Source of the DNA: Geobacter sp.
GTDB taxonomy: Bacteria; Desulfobacterota; Desulfuromonadia; Geobacterales; Geobacteraceae
Assembly (NCBI GenBank): GCA_003499925.1
Contig: DNRQ01000202.1
Span: 1-13,468 of the forward strand
DNA length: 13,468 bases
Direction: 5' to 3'
The notes beneath the pieces were generated by a model, which was not told the origin of the DNA, searched no databases, and saw only the letters and a program-made list of their open reading frames with translations. Each line of letters opens with the position of its first letter. The stretch's first letter is position 1. This document shows positions 1 through 6,601 of the stretch, piece after piece. Made by a program: the position numbers and the translations under genes.

Positions 1-44
1 GCTGACAAGTCAAGGGGGAGGGGGCGTTTGTGCAGTGTACGGGA

Positions 45-58
45 GATTAGTACTAATC
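45..58. repeat. 14-bp perfect palindrome
   Basis: GATTAGTACTAATC is fully self-complementary. It lies 43 bp past the stop of the minus-strand gene at 102-560. As RNA it would be AT-rich with no room for a loop and no T-run, so it is a poor intrinsic terminator. A site for a dimeric DNA-binding protein is the other possibility. Function is unknown. Confidence 0.4.
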
Positions 59-101
59 AGGTTCTCCTTTGAGGTCACATTTTTTACCACTATCAATGTG
101 T

Positions 102-560
102 TCATTCATCTGAATTCAGTTCCGCACTGGCGTTATCCGAAGGGTCGTACGTATAATCCCATAAGGCATTGTTAGATATTTCTATCACGTTGCTATTGGT
201 AGTTATGCTATCGTTTTCAGCGGAATGCTGCGCGTTAAAATCGCCGAAGTATCGTGCGAGGTTGTTGCAGATGAAAGCCGATCCCATCCCTGCACCTTGC
301 CCGCCCCAAGTAAAACCAGCAGCCACAATGTGATCCTTCCCGAAATGATTTGCGAGAATGGGGTTCAAAACATTGTCGATTTTTGCCTGCGTGTATGGCC
401 CCCGAAGGCCTACCGAGAAATGAGCACATCGTTTCACGACACTTCCACCACCTGTGTCATAGATGACAATCAGTCCAACACAGGGATCGCAACCACGTGT
501 TCTGATCTCGTCATTTTGGGCGCACTCTAATATTTCGCCAACGTTTACCGTTATAGGCAT
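102..560 (-). CDS. Small protein of unknown function, CheD/CNF-deamidase-like N-terminal half
   Basis: A 152-residue protein. I chose the ATG at 560 over the upstream in-frame ATG at 608 because an AAAGGAG ribosome site sits seven bases before it. There is no signal peptide or membrane helix. Residues 20-51 show a Cys (C27) followed by hydrophobics and YD, then about 20 residues later an HF pair (H47). This order resembles the catalytic Cys and His of CheD, a chemoreceptor glutamine deamidase, and of CNF-type toxins; T21 stands where CheD has its third catalytic residue. A Gly-rich stretch follows (about residues 85-95), and the tail from about residue 110 is acidic and Asn/Ser-rich. Base composition is lower in GC than the cytochrome genes, suggesting possible transfer. 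No chemotaxis gene is adjacent. The fold assignment is an inference from a short motif; the gene itself is fairly secure. Confidence 0.6.
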   Translation of the reverse strand: MPITVNVGEILECAQNDEIRTRGCDPCVGLIVIYDTGGGSVVKRCAHFSVGLRGPYTQAKIDNVLNPILANHFGKDHIVAAGFTWGGQGAGMGSAFICNNLARYFGDFNAQHSAENDSITTNSNVIEISNNALWDYTYDPSDNASAELNSDE

Positions 561-1398
561 ATTGATCTCCTTTCGTGCTGGTTGAGTGCCTGAAACAGCC
601 CGGCTCAACGTCCTCTTCCGTGCCGATTGTGACGCAGTCTCGACGGGCCTGGTCGGTGGGAGGCCGCGTCGGAGTGAAGGCGCTCCACCTTGGAATTTTC
701 GCCCCTGCTCTCAAAGTGCGTGTAGATAGCGATCGAGCCCAGGCTGAAGAGGTGCATACCATAATGCCGGGCATGAGGCTGATGACGAACCCGGTCCGGC
801 CGCAGGACCAGCCGTTGACTTCGCGCCGAACCCGACCTCTACCGGAGATGCTCTGGGTCTTCTGACCAAAGATAATATTAGTATCACATAATGAAGTGGT
901 TGCACTATGTTTTTTAAAAGTTTTTAAACTTGACATGGGCCAGCCATGCCAGCACTGGGACGTGCAGCGGAGATGTGCAGGAAGTCGAGCGAAACGGCGA
1001 CGGAGGGCGCTGCAGTGGTCCGGGAAAACGAGGCGGCAGTACCAAGGGGGACAGGCACAGGGTCAGGCACCGTTTAATGTACTGATCAGACTTATGAGAG
1101 GCAGAACTTGTGCTAGGGAGCGTTGGAGGTTCTTGGCAAGCGAGGGGGACTGGTCCCAGCAGACTCCATCTTAGCAGCTTTGATGCTCTCGCTACTGTCA
1201 CGAGTGGTCGTGGTTTGACAAAGCGACAAAGTCTCCTTAAGAGTGGTCTTCTTCGTACTTTGGGAGTCAGCAGGAGCTTTAAATACGGCCACGGGAAGTA
1301 AAAGATTACTTGATAAGGGAGTCAGGCGTGAGGGGCGAAGGAGAAGGTGAATGAAAAAAGGCACTCAGCTGATTTAGCTAAGTGCCTTTGTCGTGTTT
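561..1398. other. Gene-poor stretch, no convincing coding region
   Basis: About 840 bp in which every open frame is short, with low-complexity or Arg/Pro/Ser-rich translations typical of shadow frames. It contains an AT-rich patch (about 868-935) with an imperfect inverted repeat AAGTTT/AAACTT at 918-931. Around 1045-1072 there are two close copies of a CAGGCAC-type word. I could not identify a protein family in any frame. It may be decayed accessory DNA next to the orphan gene. Confidence 0.4.
1357..1389 (-). terminator. Intrinsic terminator of the tRNA-fMet gene
   Basis: The arms AAAGGCACT (1357-1365) and AGTGCCTTT (1381-1389) pair perfectly, and the stem continues through an AGCT/AGCT pair after one mismatch. 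Read on the minus strand, the stem is followed at once by a run of six T. It begins about ten bases after the tRNA 3' end, so it is a typical Rho-independent terminator for that transcript. Confidence 0.85.
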
Positions 1399-1475
<77 letters not shown>

Positions 1476-1493
1476 ACATCGAGTAGACTTAGA

Positions 1494-1522
1494 TATATAC
1501 CCGAACTTGGTCCCGGGGTCAA
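1494..1522 (-). promoter_or_regulatory. Sigma-70 promoter for tRNA-fMet
   Basis: On the minus strand, TTGACC (1522-1517) is followed after exactly 17 bases by TATATA (1499-1494). This puts the transcript start near 1487, about 12 bases before the mature tRNA 5' end. A GC-rich segment (CCCGGG) fills part of the spacer. Confidence 0.8.
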
Positions 1523-1612
1523 CAGAAATTTTCCAGACTTTAATCTTTTTCCTGATTAGCCCCCGACCCCGCCTGCGGCGGCGTTTTGTCCAGGAGTAAC
1601 ATTGCCCTACTG

Positions 1613-1660
1613 TCCCCATCCCCACCCTGACCCTCCCCTTGAAGGGGTGAAGGGGAGGGG
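1613..1660. repeat. Dispersed GC-rich palindromic repeat, copy 1
   Basis: The unit runs TCCCCATCCCCACCCTGA and then a CCCTCCCCTT / AAGGGGAGGG inverted repeat with a short insertion in the loop. It is close to the reverse complement of the copy at 1858-1898, so the two face each other across about 200 bp. It matches the general plan of REP/BIME-like extragenic palindromes. Confidence 0.7.
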
Positions 1661-1753
1661 ACGTGGAGGATAAACGGGGAACTTGCTCAGAAGCCGCCCA
1701 CGCCGCAGGGGGCGGCCCTGGATCAAAAGGTAACTACTACTCGCAAGCAGTCT

Positions 1754-1789
1754 TCCCCCCTCCCTAACCCTCCCCCTCCGGGGGAGGGG
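1754..1789. repeat. Dispersed GC-rich palindromic repeat, copy 2
   Basis: A perfect hairpin of CCCTCCCCC (1768-1776) and GGGGGAGGG (1780-1788) with a 3-nt loop, preceded by the C-rich lead-in CCCCCCTCCCTAA. It lies between the two opposed copies at 1613 and 1858. Confidence 0.65.
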
Positions 1790-1857
1790 ACTCTTGGATA
1801 CAAAATCAGCAGGTTAGCTCCAAGTTACTTAAGAGCGCTGATCTTCCGCCTGTAAAA

Positions 1858-1898
1858 CCCCCTCCCCTTCAAGGGGAGGGTTGGGGTGGGGATGGGGG
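1858..1898. repeat. Dispersed GC-rich palindromic repeat, copy 3 (inverted)
   Basis: CCCTCCCCTT (1860-1869) and AAGGGGAGGG (1871-1880) form a perfect stem. The tail TTGGGGTGGGGATGGGGG is the reverse complement of the lead-in of copy 1. The 600 bp between the tRNA and the kinase gene (1523-2159) contain these repeats and no recognisable gene. Confidence 0.7.
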
Positions 1899-2075
1899 CC
1901 AGCGCTAATCAGGTAACGTTTTGCCGCGTTCCCCTTTCAGGAAATACTCTTCCCGGGGGATCACTGCATCCGGCGGTTGATTCTTTTCTCTCAGAGAAAC
2001 AGGGATAAGGTACCAGGTCGCCCTGAGTGCTACAAGCGGAGCACCGTTATTGCGTGAGGAGCGGATTGTTTACCT

Positions 2076-2103
2076 TTGATAACCGTTGCCAATGTGATAT
2101 TGT
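2076..2103 (+). promoter_or_regulatory. Possible sigma-70 promoter for the kinase-activator operon
   Basis: TTGATA (2076-2081) and TATTGT (2098-2103) are 16 bases apart and end 56 bases before the kinase start codon. The -10 box matches only four of six positions. I found no GG-N10-GC sigma-54 spacing in the 250 bp upstream, so a housekeeping promoter is the more likely type. Weak call. Confidence 0.25.
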
Positions 2104-2159
2104 CAATGCGCGATATTTTCTCCGGTTATAGGTAATCCTATTGTCATAGCGGGGGACAC

Positions 2160-4505
2160 ATGGAGAATGCTCAAAGCAAGAGAAAACTGACGCCCCTCAA
2201 TATCACCATTGTCTATTCAGTCATCGGCATCGTGTGGGGCGTTTTGTCCTGCCTGCTGCCCGCAGTACACTCCCATCAATCCAGTATTTACCAGGGAATG
2301 GAAACCGTGAACCACGGGTTTTTCATCCTTGCCACGGCGGCACTGCTCTTCCTGTTGATCAGGCGCAGCGAAGACGAGACCACGCGCGGCAGGGAATCGC
2401 TGTCCAAGGTGAACCGCGCCCTCAAGACCTTCAGCGGCTGCAACCAGGCGCTGATCCGCGCCACCGATGAGTCGCAGCTCATGAAGAATATCTGCCGCAC
2501 CATCGTGGAAGTGGGCGGATACCGTCTGGCCTGGGTGGGGATCGCGGAGCACGACAACTGGAAGGCTGTGCGTCCCGTGGCACAGTGGGGCGACAAGGAC
2601 GGCTATCTCACCAGACTGGACATGAGCTGGGCCGACACCGACCGTGGTCGCGGCCCCACCGGAACCGCGATCCGTACCGGTACTACCCGCATCGTGCAGA
2701 ACATCCTCTTTGACCCCTCCTGGGCGATCTGGCGGGAGGAGGCTCTCAAGCACGGCTTTGCCGCCTCGATCTCCCTGCCGCTGATAAACAACGACCACCC
2801 CTTGGGCGCCCTGGTGATCTTCGCCAGCGAGAAGCGCGCCTTCGGCAAGGAGGAGGTCAAGCTCCTGGAGGAACTGGCGGAGGACCTCTCCTTCGGCATC
2901 GCCACGCTACGGATGAACGCGGAACGTAAAAAGGTGGAAAAGGAGAGGAAACTCCTGGCGTCGGTGATCGAACAGTCGATGGAGGGGCTGATCCTGTTCG
3001 ACAGCGACGGCACCATCAAATACGTCAATCCCGCGATCATGAGCATCACCGGACACGCTCCGCAGGAGATCATCGGCCGCAACATAAGCACCCTTGAGGA
3101 CGACGAAATGACCGGTGAATTCTACCGCTCCATCTGGGAAGCGCTCTCCAGGGGCGAGGAGCGGAGCGGACATTTCATCCAGAAGGGAAAGGACGGAGAC
3201 TTCTACGAGATCGACGCGACGCTCTGGTCCATCGCGGACAGCTCGGGTGCCATCAGCAACCACGCGGTGCTGATCCGGGACGCCACCCACGAGTTGCACC
3301 TGGAGCGGCAACTGCGCCAGGCTCAGAGGATGGAGGCGATCGCCACCCTGGCAGGCGGCATCGCCCACGATTTCAACAACAACCTCGCCTCCATCATCAC
3401 CTGCACCGAGATGGCGCGCGACGACGTCCCGCCGGAAAGCCCGCTGCGGGAGCTTTTGGACGTGGTGCTGAAATCGAGCTACCGAGGCAAGAAGCTGGTC
3501 AAGCAGATCCTTACCTTCTGCTGCCAGGGGGAACAGGAGAGGCAGCCGGTCCAGATCGAGCCGATCCTGAACGAATGCCTGAACATGATGCGGGCCTCGC
3601 TTCCCACCTCGATCAGCGTCAAGAAGCATGTCGATGAGAAACTCGGGCTTATCATGGCCGACCCCACCCAGATCCACCAGATCATCATGAACCTGATCAC
3701 CAACGCCGGCCACGCCATGCGGCTCAAGGGGGGGATCCTAGACCTGAGCCTCAACAACGTGGGGCTCGATACCGCGGCCATCTCCGGCGCACCCGACCTC
3801 GCCTCGGGGTGTTACCTGAAACTGACCGTGAAGGATTCCGGACACGGCATGGACGCCAAGACGATGGAGCGCATCTTCGATCCCTTCTTCACCACCAAAG
3901 GGCACTCGGAAGGGACCGGCCTCGGGCTGTCGGTGGTGCACGGCATCGTAAGGAACCACGGCGGCGCCATTACGGTCAGCAGCAAGCCGGGGGGCGGAAC
4001 CACCTTCGAGGTGTTTCTGCCGCGCATCGAGCACGTCTGGAATGATGAAGCGATCGAATCCCATGCGCCGTACCCCACGGGTAACGAAAGGATACTGTTC
4101 GTCGACGACGAGGAGGATGTGGTCTTTGCCGGGAAGAAGATGCTCGAGCGCCTGGGGTACCGGGTGGTGGTCGGCAGGGACGGCGAGGAGGCGCTGGAGA
4201 TCTTCCGTGCCGAGCCGGCAGGCTTCGATCTGGTGATCACCGACCAGACCATGCCGAAGCTTACCGGTGCCGAACTGGCGCGCGAGCTCATGCTGATCCG
4301 GCCCGACATTCCGGTCATCCTCTGTACCGGGCTGGGCCCCACCGCGGAGAAGGCGCTGCAGCGCGAGGAACAGGAGATAGCCGGGATTCGGGAAGTGGCC
4401 CTGAAGCCGCTGGACCGGGAGGAACTGGCGAGAATCATCAGGCGGGTGTTGAACCTCAGCGAGGAGGATAACAAGGGCTATGTCAAGGATACTGATTGTC
4501 GATGA
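2160..4505 (+). CDS. Membrane-anchored hybrid sensor histidine kinase (GAF-PAS-HisKA-HATPase-REC)
   Basis: A 781-residue kinase. Two predicted membrane helices (about residues 15-36 and 52-68) enclose only about 15 periplasmic residues, so sensing is probably cytoplasmic or within the membrane. A GAF-like domain follows (about 95-250), then a PAS domain (about 265-380), the dimerisation domain with phospho-acceptor H403 in the H-box GGIAHDFNNN, and an ATPase domain with N-box residues 511-517, DSGHGM (559-564) and GTGLGL (585-590). A C-terminal receiver (about 644-766) keeps the acidic pair D649/D650, D695 as acceptor and K749. There is no Hpt domain, so the attached receiver may modulate or drain phosphate rather than relay it onward. 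The start follows a G-rich GGGGGAC site. The gene overlaps the activator gene by 26 bp, which points to translational coupling and a cognate pair. The ligand is unknown. Confidence 0.95.
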   Translation: MENAQSKRKLTPLNITIVYSVIGIVWGVLSCLLPAVHSHQSSIYQGMETVNHGFFILATAALLFLLIRRSEDETTRGRESLSKVNRALKTFSGCNQALIRATDESQLMKNICRTIVEVGGYRLAWVGIAEHDNWKAVRPVAQWGDKDGYLTRLDMSWADTDRGRGPTGTAIRTGTTRIVQNILFDPSWAIWREEALKHGFAASISLPLINNDHPLGALVIFASEKRAFGKEEVKLLEELAEDLSFGIATLRMNAERKKVEKERKLLASVIEQSMEGLILFDSDGTIKYVNPAIMSITGHAPQEIIGRNISTLEDDEMTGEFYRSIWEALSRGEERSGHFIQKGKDGDFYEIDATLWSIADSSGAISNHAVLIRDATHELHLERQLRQAQRMEAIATLAGGIAHDFNNNLASIITCTEMARDDVPPESPLRELLDVVLKSSYRGKKLVKQILTFCCQGEQERQPVQIEPILNECLNMMRASLPTSISVKKHVDEKLGLIMADPTQIHQIIMNLITNAGHAMRLKGGILDLSLNNVGLDTAAISGAPDLASGCYLKLTVKDSGHGMDAKTMERIFDPFFTTKGHSEGTGLGLSVVHGIVRNHGGAITVSSKPGGGTTFEVFLPRIEHVWNDEAIESHAPYPTGNERILFVDDEEDVVFAGKKMLERLGYRVVVGRDGEEALEIFRAEPAGFDLVITDQTMPKLTGAELARELMLIRPDIPVILCTGLGPTAEKALQREEQEIAGIREVALKPLDREELARIIRRVLNLSEEDNKGYVKDTDCR

Positions 4506-5889
4506 CGAGGATACCATGTGCCAGTCGCTGTCGTTTGTGGGCAAACGCGGCGGGCATGACACCGTCTGTGAGAAAACCCTCGGCTCGGCGTTGCAAAGGG
4601 CGGCATCGGAGCCGTTCGACGTCGTGTTTCTCGATGTGAGGATGCCGGACGGAAACGGCCTGGAAATGCTCCCCCGCCTGGCGCAGACCCCCTCCCGGCC
4701 GGAGATCATCATCATGACCGGCTACGGAGACCCCCTGGGCGCGGAGCTGGCGATCAACAGCGGAGCCTGGGATTACATCGAAAAAGGGTCTTCGGTCAAG
4801 GATATCACCCTGTCGCTGGTACGCGCCCTGGAGTACCGGAAACAGAAGATCTCGCTCGGCAACCGCGCCGGCGTGGTGGCCCTGAAGCGGGAAAACATCG
4901 TCGGCAACAGCGCGAAGCTCACCGCCTGCCTGGATCTGGTGGCCCGGGCGGCGGGAAGCGAGGCCGGCGTGCTGATCCTGGGCGAAACCGGTTCCGGCAA
5001 GGAGCTCTTCGCGCGGGCTGTGCACCAGAACAGCCCGCGTGCGGACAAGCAGTTCGTGGTGGCCGATTGCGCCAGCCTGCCGGAAACCCTGGTGGAAAGC
5101 CTTCTTTTCGGCCACGAGAAGGGGGCCTTCACCGGTGCGGAGCGGGCCGCCGAGGGGCTTTTCGGCGAGGCCAACGGAGGGACCCTCTTTCTGGACGAGG
5201 TGGGCGAGCTCCCCCTCGGCATGCAGAAGGCCTTTCTCCGGGTGCTCCAGGAAAGGCGCTTCCGCCCGGTCGGGAGCCACCGGGAGGTTGAGAGCGACTT
5301 CCGTCTGGTGGCGGCAACCAACAGGAATCTGGACCAGATGGCGCAGGCCGGTCAGTTCAGAAGCGACCTGCTGTTCCGGCTCAGTTCCTTCGTCATCGAA
5401 CTCCCCCCCCTGCGCGAGCGCAAGGACGACATCAAGGAGCTGGCCCGCCATTACATGGACAAATGCTGCGAACGTAACGGCCTCTCGCCCAAAGGAAGCT
5501 GTCCCGATTTCATGGAAACCCTGGTCGCCTACAGCTGGCCCGGCAACATCCGGGAATTCATCAATACCATCGAGCGCACCGTGATTGCGGCGCGCGAGGC
5601 ACCGGTGCTTTTTGCCCAGCACCTCCCTACCCCGATCCGGATCAAGGTGGCGCAAAGCGGGGTACGACAGCACGAATCGCCGGATCCGCCGAGGGTAGCC
5701 CCGCCTTCCGAGCTCCCCAAGCTGAACGATTTCCGGGAGCAGATTTACAACCAGGCCGAGAAGCAGTATCTGCACGACCTCATGTCGCTGGCCAACAAGG
5801 ATATCTCCGCTGCCTGCCGTCTCTCCGGCCTCTCCCAATCGCGCCTCTACGCGCTGCTGAAATCCCACGAGCTGCCCCGTTCGCAGTAG
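4480..5889 (+). CDS. bccR: NtrC-family sigma-54 response regulator (BccR-like)
   Basis: A 469-residue activator in three parts. The receiver (about 3-120) has D8/D9, acceptor D52, T80 and K102. The AAA+ domain (about 139-375) has Walker A GETGSGKE (168-175), the sigma-54 contact loop GAFTGA (215-220) and Walker B GTLFLDE (234-240), followed by arginine-finger motifs. A Fis-type helix-turn-helix occupies about 425-466. These are the parts needed to remodel sigma-54 RNA polymerase from a distant upstream site, so it should act at -24/-12 promoters. It overlaps the kinase gene by 26 bp, with GGAGG upstream of its ATG. The candidate target promoter lies 340 bp downstream. In Geobacter sulfurreducens the regulator next to cbcBA is BccR, which supports cbcBA induction as redox potential falls. 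The family assignment is secure; the symbol rests on synteny. Confidence 0.93.
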   Translation: MSRILIVDDEDTMCQSLSFVGKRGGHDTVCEKTLGSALQRAASEPFDVVFLDVRMPDGNGLEMLPRLAQTPSRPEIIIMTGYGDPLGAELAINSGAWDYIEKGSSVKDITLSLVRALEYRKQKISLGNRAGVVALKRENIVGNSAKLTACLDLVARAAGSEAGVLILGETGSGKELFARAVHQNSPRADKQFVVADCASLPETLVESLLFGHEKGAFTGAERAAEGLFGEANGGTLFLDEVGELPLGMQKAFLRVLQERRFRPVGSHREVESDFRLVAATNRNLDQMAQAGQFRSDLLFRLSSFVIELPPLRERKDDIKELARHYMDKCCERNGLSPKGSCPDFMETLVAYSWPGNIREFINTIERTVIAAREAPVLFAQHLPTPIRIKVAQSGVRQHESPDPPRVAPPSELPKLNDFREQIYNQAEKQYLHDLMSLANKDISAACRLSGLSQSRLYALLKSHELPRSQ

Positions 5890-5910
5890 GCTTTGATGTG
5901 GCTGGGTCGC

Positions 5911-5948
5911 CCCCCTCTCCCCGACCCTCTCCCACCAGGGGAGAGGGG
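5911..5948. repeat. Dispersed GC-rich palindromic repeat, copy 4 (hairpin after bccR)
   Basis: CCCTCTCCC (5925-5933) pairs perfectly with GGGAGAGGG (5939-5947) around a 5-nt loop, after a lead-in CCCCCTCTCCCCGA like the other copies. It lies 35 bp after the bccR stop. There is no T-run, so it could stabilise the mRNA 3' end or aid termination, but it is not a classic intrinsic terminator. Confidence 0.65.
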
Positions 5949-5987
5949 ACCTCGGGCCGCCTTCCTGCTCTCCACCGCAGTTCCATA

Positions 5988-6023
5988 TTCCTGCCACGCA
6001 GGAAAATTCCTGCCGGACAGGAA
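5988..6023. promoter_or_regulatory. Tandem inverted repeats, candidate activator (UAS) sites
   Basis: TTCCTGCCACGCAGGAA (5988-6004) is a 7-bp inverted repeat. Nineteen bases on, TTCCTGCCGGACAGGAA (6007-6023) is a 6-bp one. The inner arms also pair with each other (GCAGGAA, two bases, TTCCTGC). Further half-sites lie at 5962-5968 and 6129-6135. The spacing is close to two helical turns, and the block lies about 230-266 bp upstream of the predicted sigma-54 start. This is the layout expected for cooperative binding of an NtrC-type dimer. Assignment to the adjacent BccR-like protein is inference. Confidence 0.55.
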
Positions 6024-6226
6024 AACCATTCTGCTTAGGCTCTGCCCCGAAGTGCAGCCATTTCGTCGACCCAACTTCCAGTAATTACATGGTTTCTGCT
6101 CCTTGGCCCTACGGCTGTCTCCTCTTTCGCAGGAAATTGTCCCTTGCCTTCCGCTCCTCCCTCGACTGATCCGTAACCGGCTGATTTCACGGTGTGAATT
6201 TACTATAATGGGCCGCATTTAACGCT

Positions 6227-6243
6227 TCGGCACTCTAGTTGCT
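6227..6243 (+). promoter_or_regulatory. Sigma-54 (-24/-12) promoter of the cbc operon
   Basis: TCGGCACTCTAGTTGCT matches the sigma-54 consensus TGGCACG-N4-TTGCW at all but two positions. The GG (6229-6230) and GC (6241-6242) have the required spacing. The predicted transcript start is near 6254, about 39 bases before the first start codon of the operon. A gene for a sigma-54 activator lies directly upstream. Confidence 0.85.
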
Positions 6244-6292
6244 CTTACCCTGGTAACCCTTCGGGGAAATTCCACTTCAAGAGGAGAGCGAC

Positions 6293-6562
6293 ATGAAAAA
6301 GGAATCCGAAAAAACGTTGGCGGGGAAAGTGGCAAGTTGGTCGATAGTGGGGATCGTGCTGGCGGGAACACTCCTTATCTCCGGCATAGCGGATGTCTCG
6401 GAAGGAAGCGGGATGATGGCGAAAATCTTCCTCTTCTTCCTTGGCGCGGTGATCGTGGTCCAGGTGATCCCGGGCTTGATGCTGTTCGGCGCCATGCTCA
6501 AGGGGATCTACAGCATGTTCGGCAAAAAGGCAAAGGTCCCCCTGGAAGGAACCAAGAAATAG
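6293..6562 (+). CDS. Small two-helix membrane protein, first gene of the cbc operon
   Basis: An 89-residue protein with a basic N-terminus and two predicted membrane helices (about residues 14-34 and 42-64), ending in a Lys-rich tail. A loop containing EGSGMM joins the helices. GAGGAG lies seven bases before the ATG. I do not recognise a named family. The helices and the connecting loop resemble the C-terminal part of the next gene product: both show SW, then a short loop with E-x-G-x-M, then FLG and a Q-[VL]-[IL]-P turn. It is therefore probably a stand-alone version of that membrane module. As the first gene after the sigma-54 promoter it should be co-induced with cbcBA. It could be a small accessory or assembly subunit of the cytochrome complex. 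The coding call is good; the function is unknown. Confidence 0.8.
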   Translation: MKKESEKTLAGKVASWSIVGIVLAGTLLISGIADVSEGSGMMAKIFLFFLGAVIVVQVIPGLMLFGAMLKGIYSMFGKKAKVPLEGTKK

Positions 6563-6601
6563 CTCGAGGGCGCAGAGTCGGAAACGACGCGAGGTGAGGT
6601 T

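Larger units (their letters stand above)
5890..6292. other. Intergenic control region between bccR and the cbc operon
   Basis: About 400 bp without a gene. In order it holds a 9-bp-arm hairpin (5925-5947), paired TTCCTGC inverted repeats (5988-6023), a further isolated half-site GCAGGAA (6129-6135), a sigma-54 promoter (6227-6243) and a ribosome site AAGAGGAG just before the ATG at 6293. Confidence 0.7.

Noticed and set aside
577..590. GC-N10-CC pattern giving a sigma-54-like site (AGGCACTCAACCAGCA) on the minus strand before the gene at 102-560
   Set aside because: The transcript would start near 565, inside or after the ribosome-binding site of that gene, and the -12 TT is replaced by CA.
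511..936. Minus-strand open frame upstream of the orphan gene
   Set aside because: It overlaps the start of the better-supported gene, its translation is Arg/Ser/Thr-rich without motifs, and no frame reads consistently.
1113..1364. 83-codon minus-strand frame before the tRNA terminator
   Set aside because: Ser/Thr/Pro-rich, no ribosome site, runs across the tRNA terminator region and matches nothing I know.
1912..1924. GG...TTTTGC pattern upstream of the kinase as a sigma-54 promoter
   Set aside because: GG and GC are one base too close together, and the site is over 230 bp from the start codon.
4483..5997. 504-codon open frame antisense to the activator gene
   Set aside because: Low-complexity shadow translation; the plus strand encodes all sigma-54 activator motifs.
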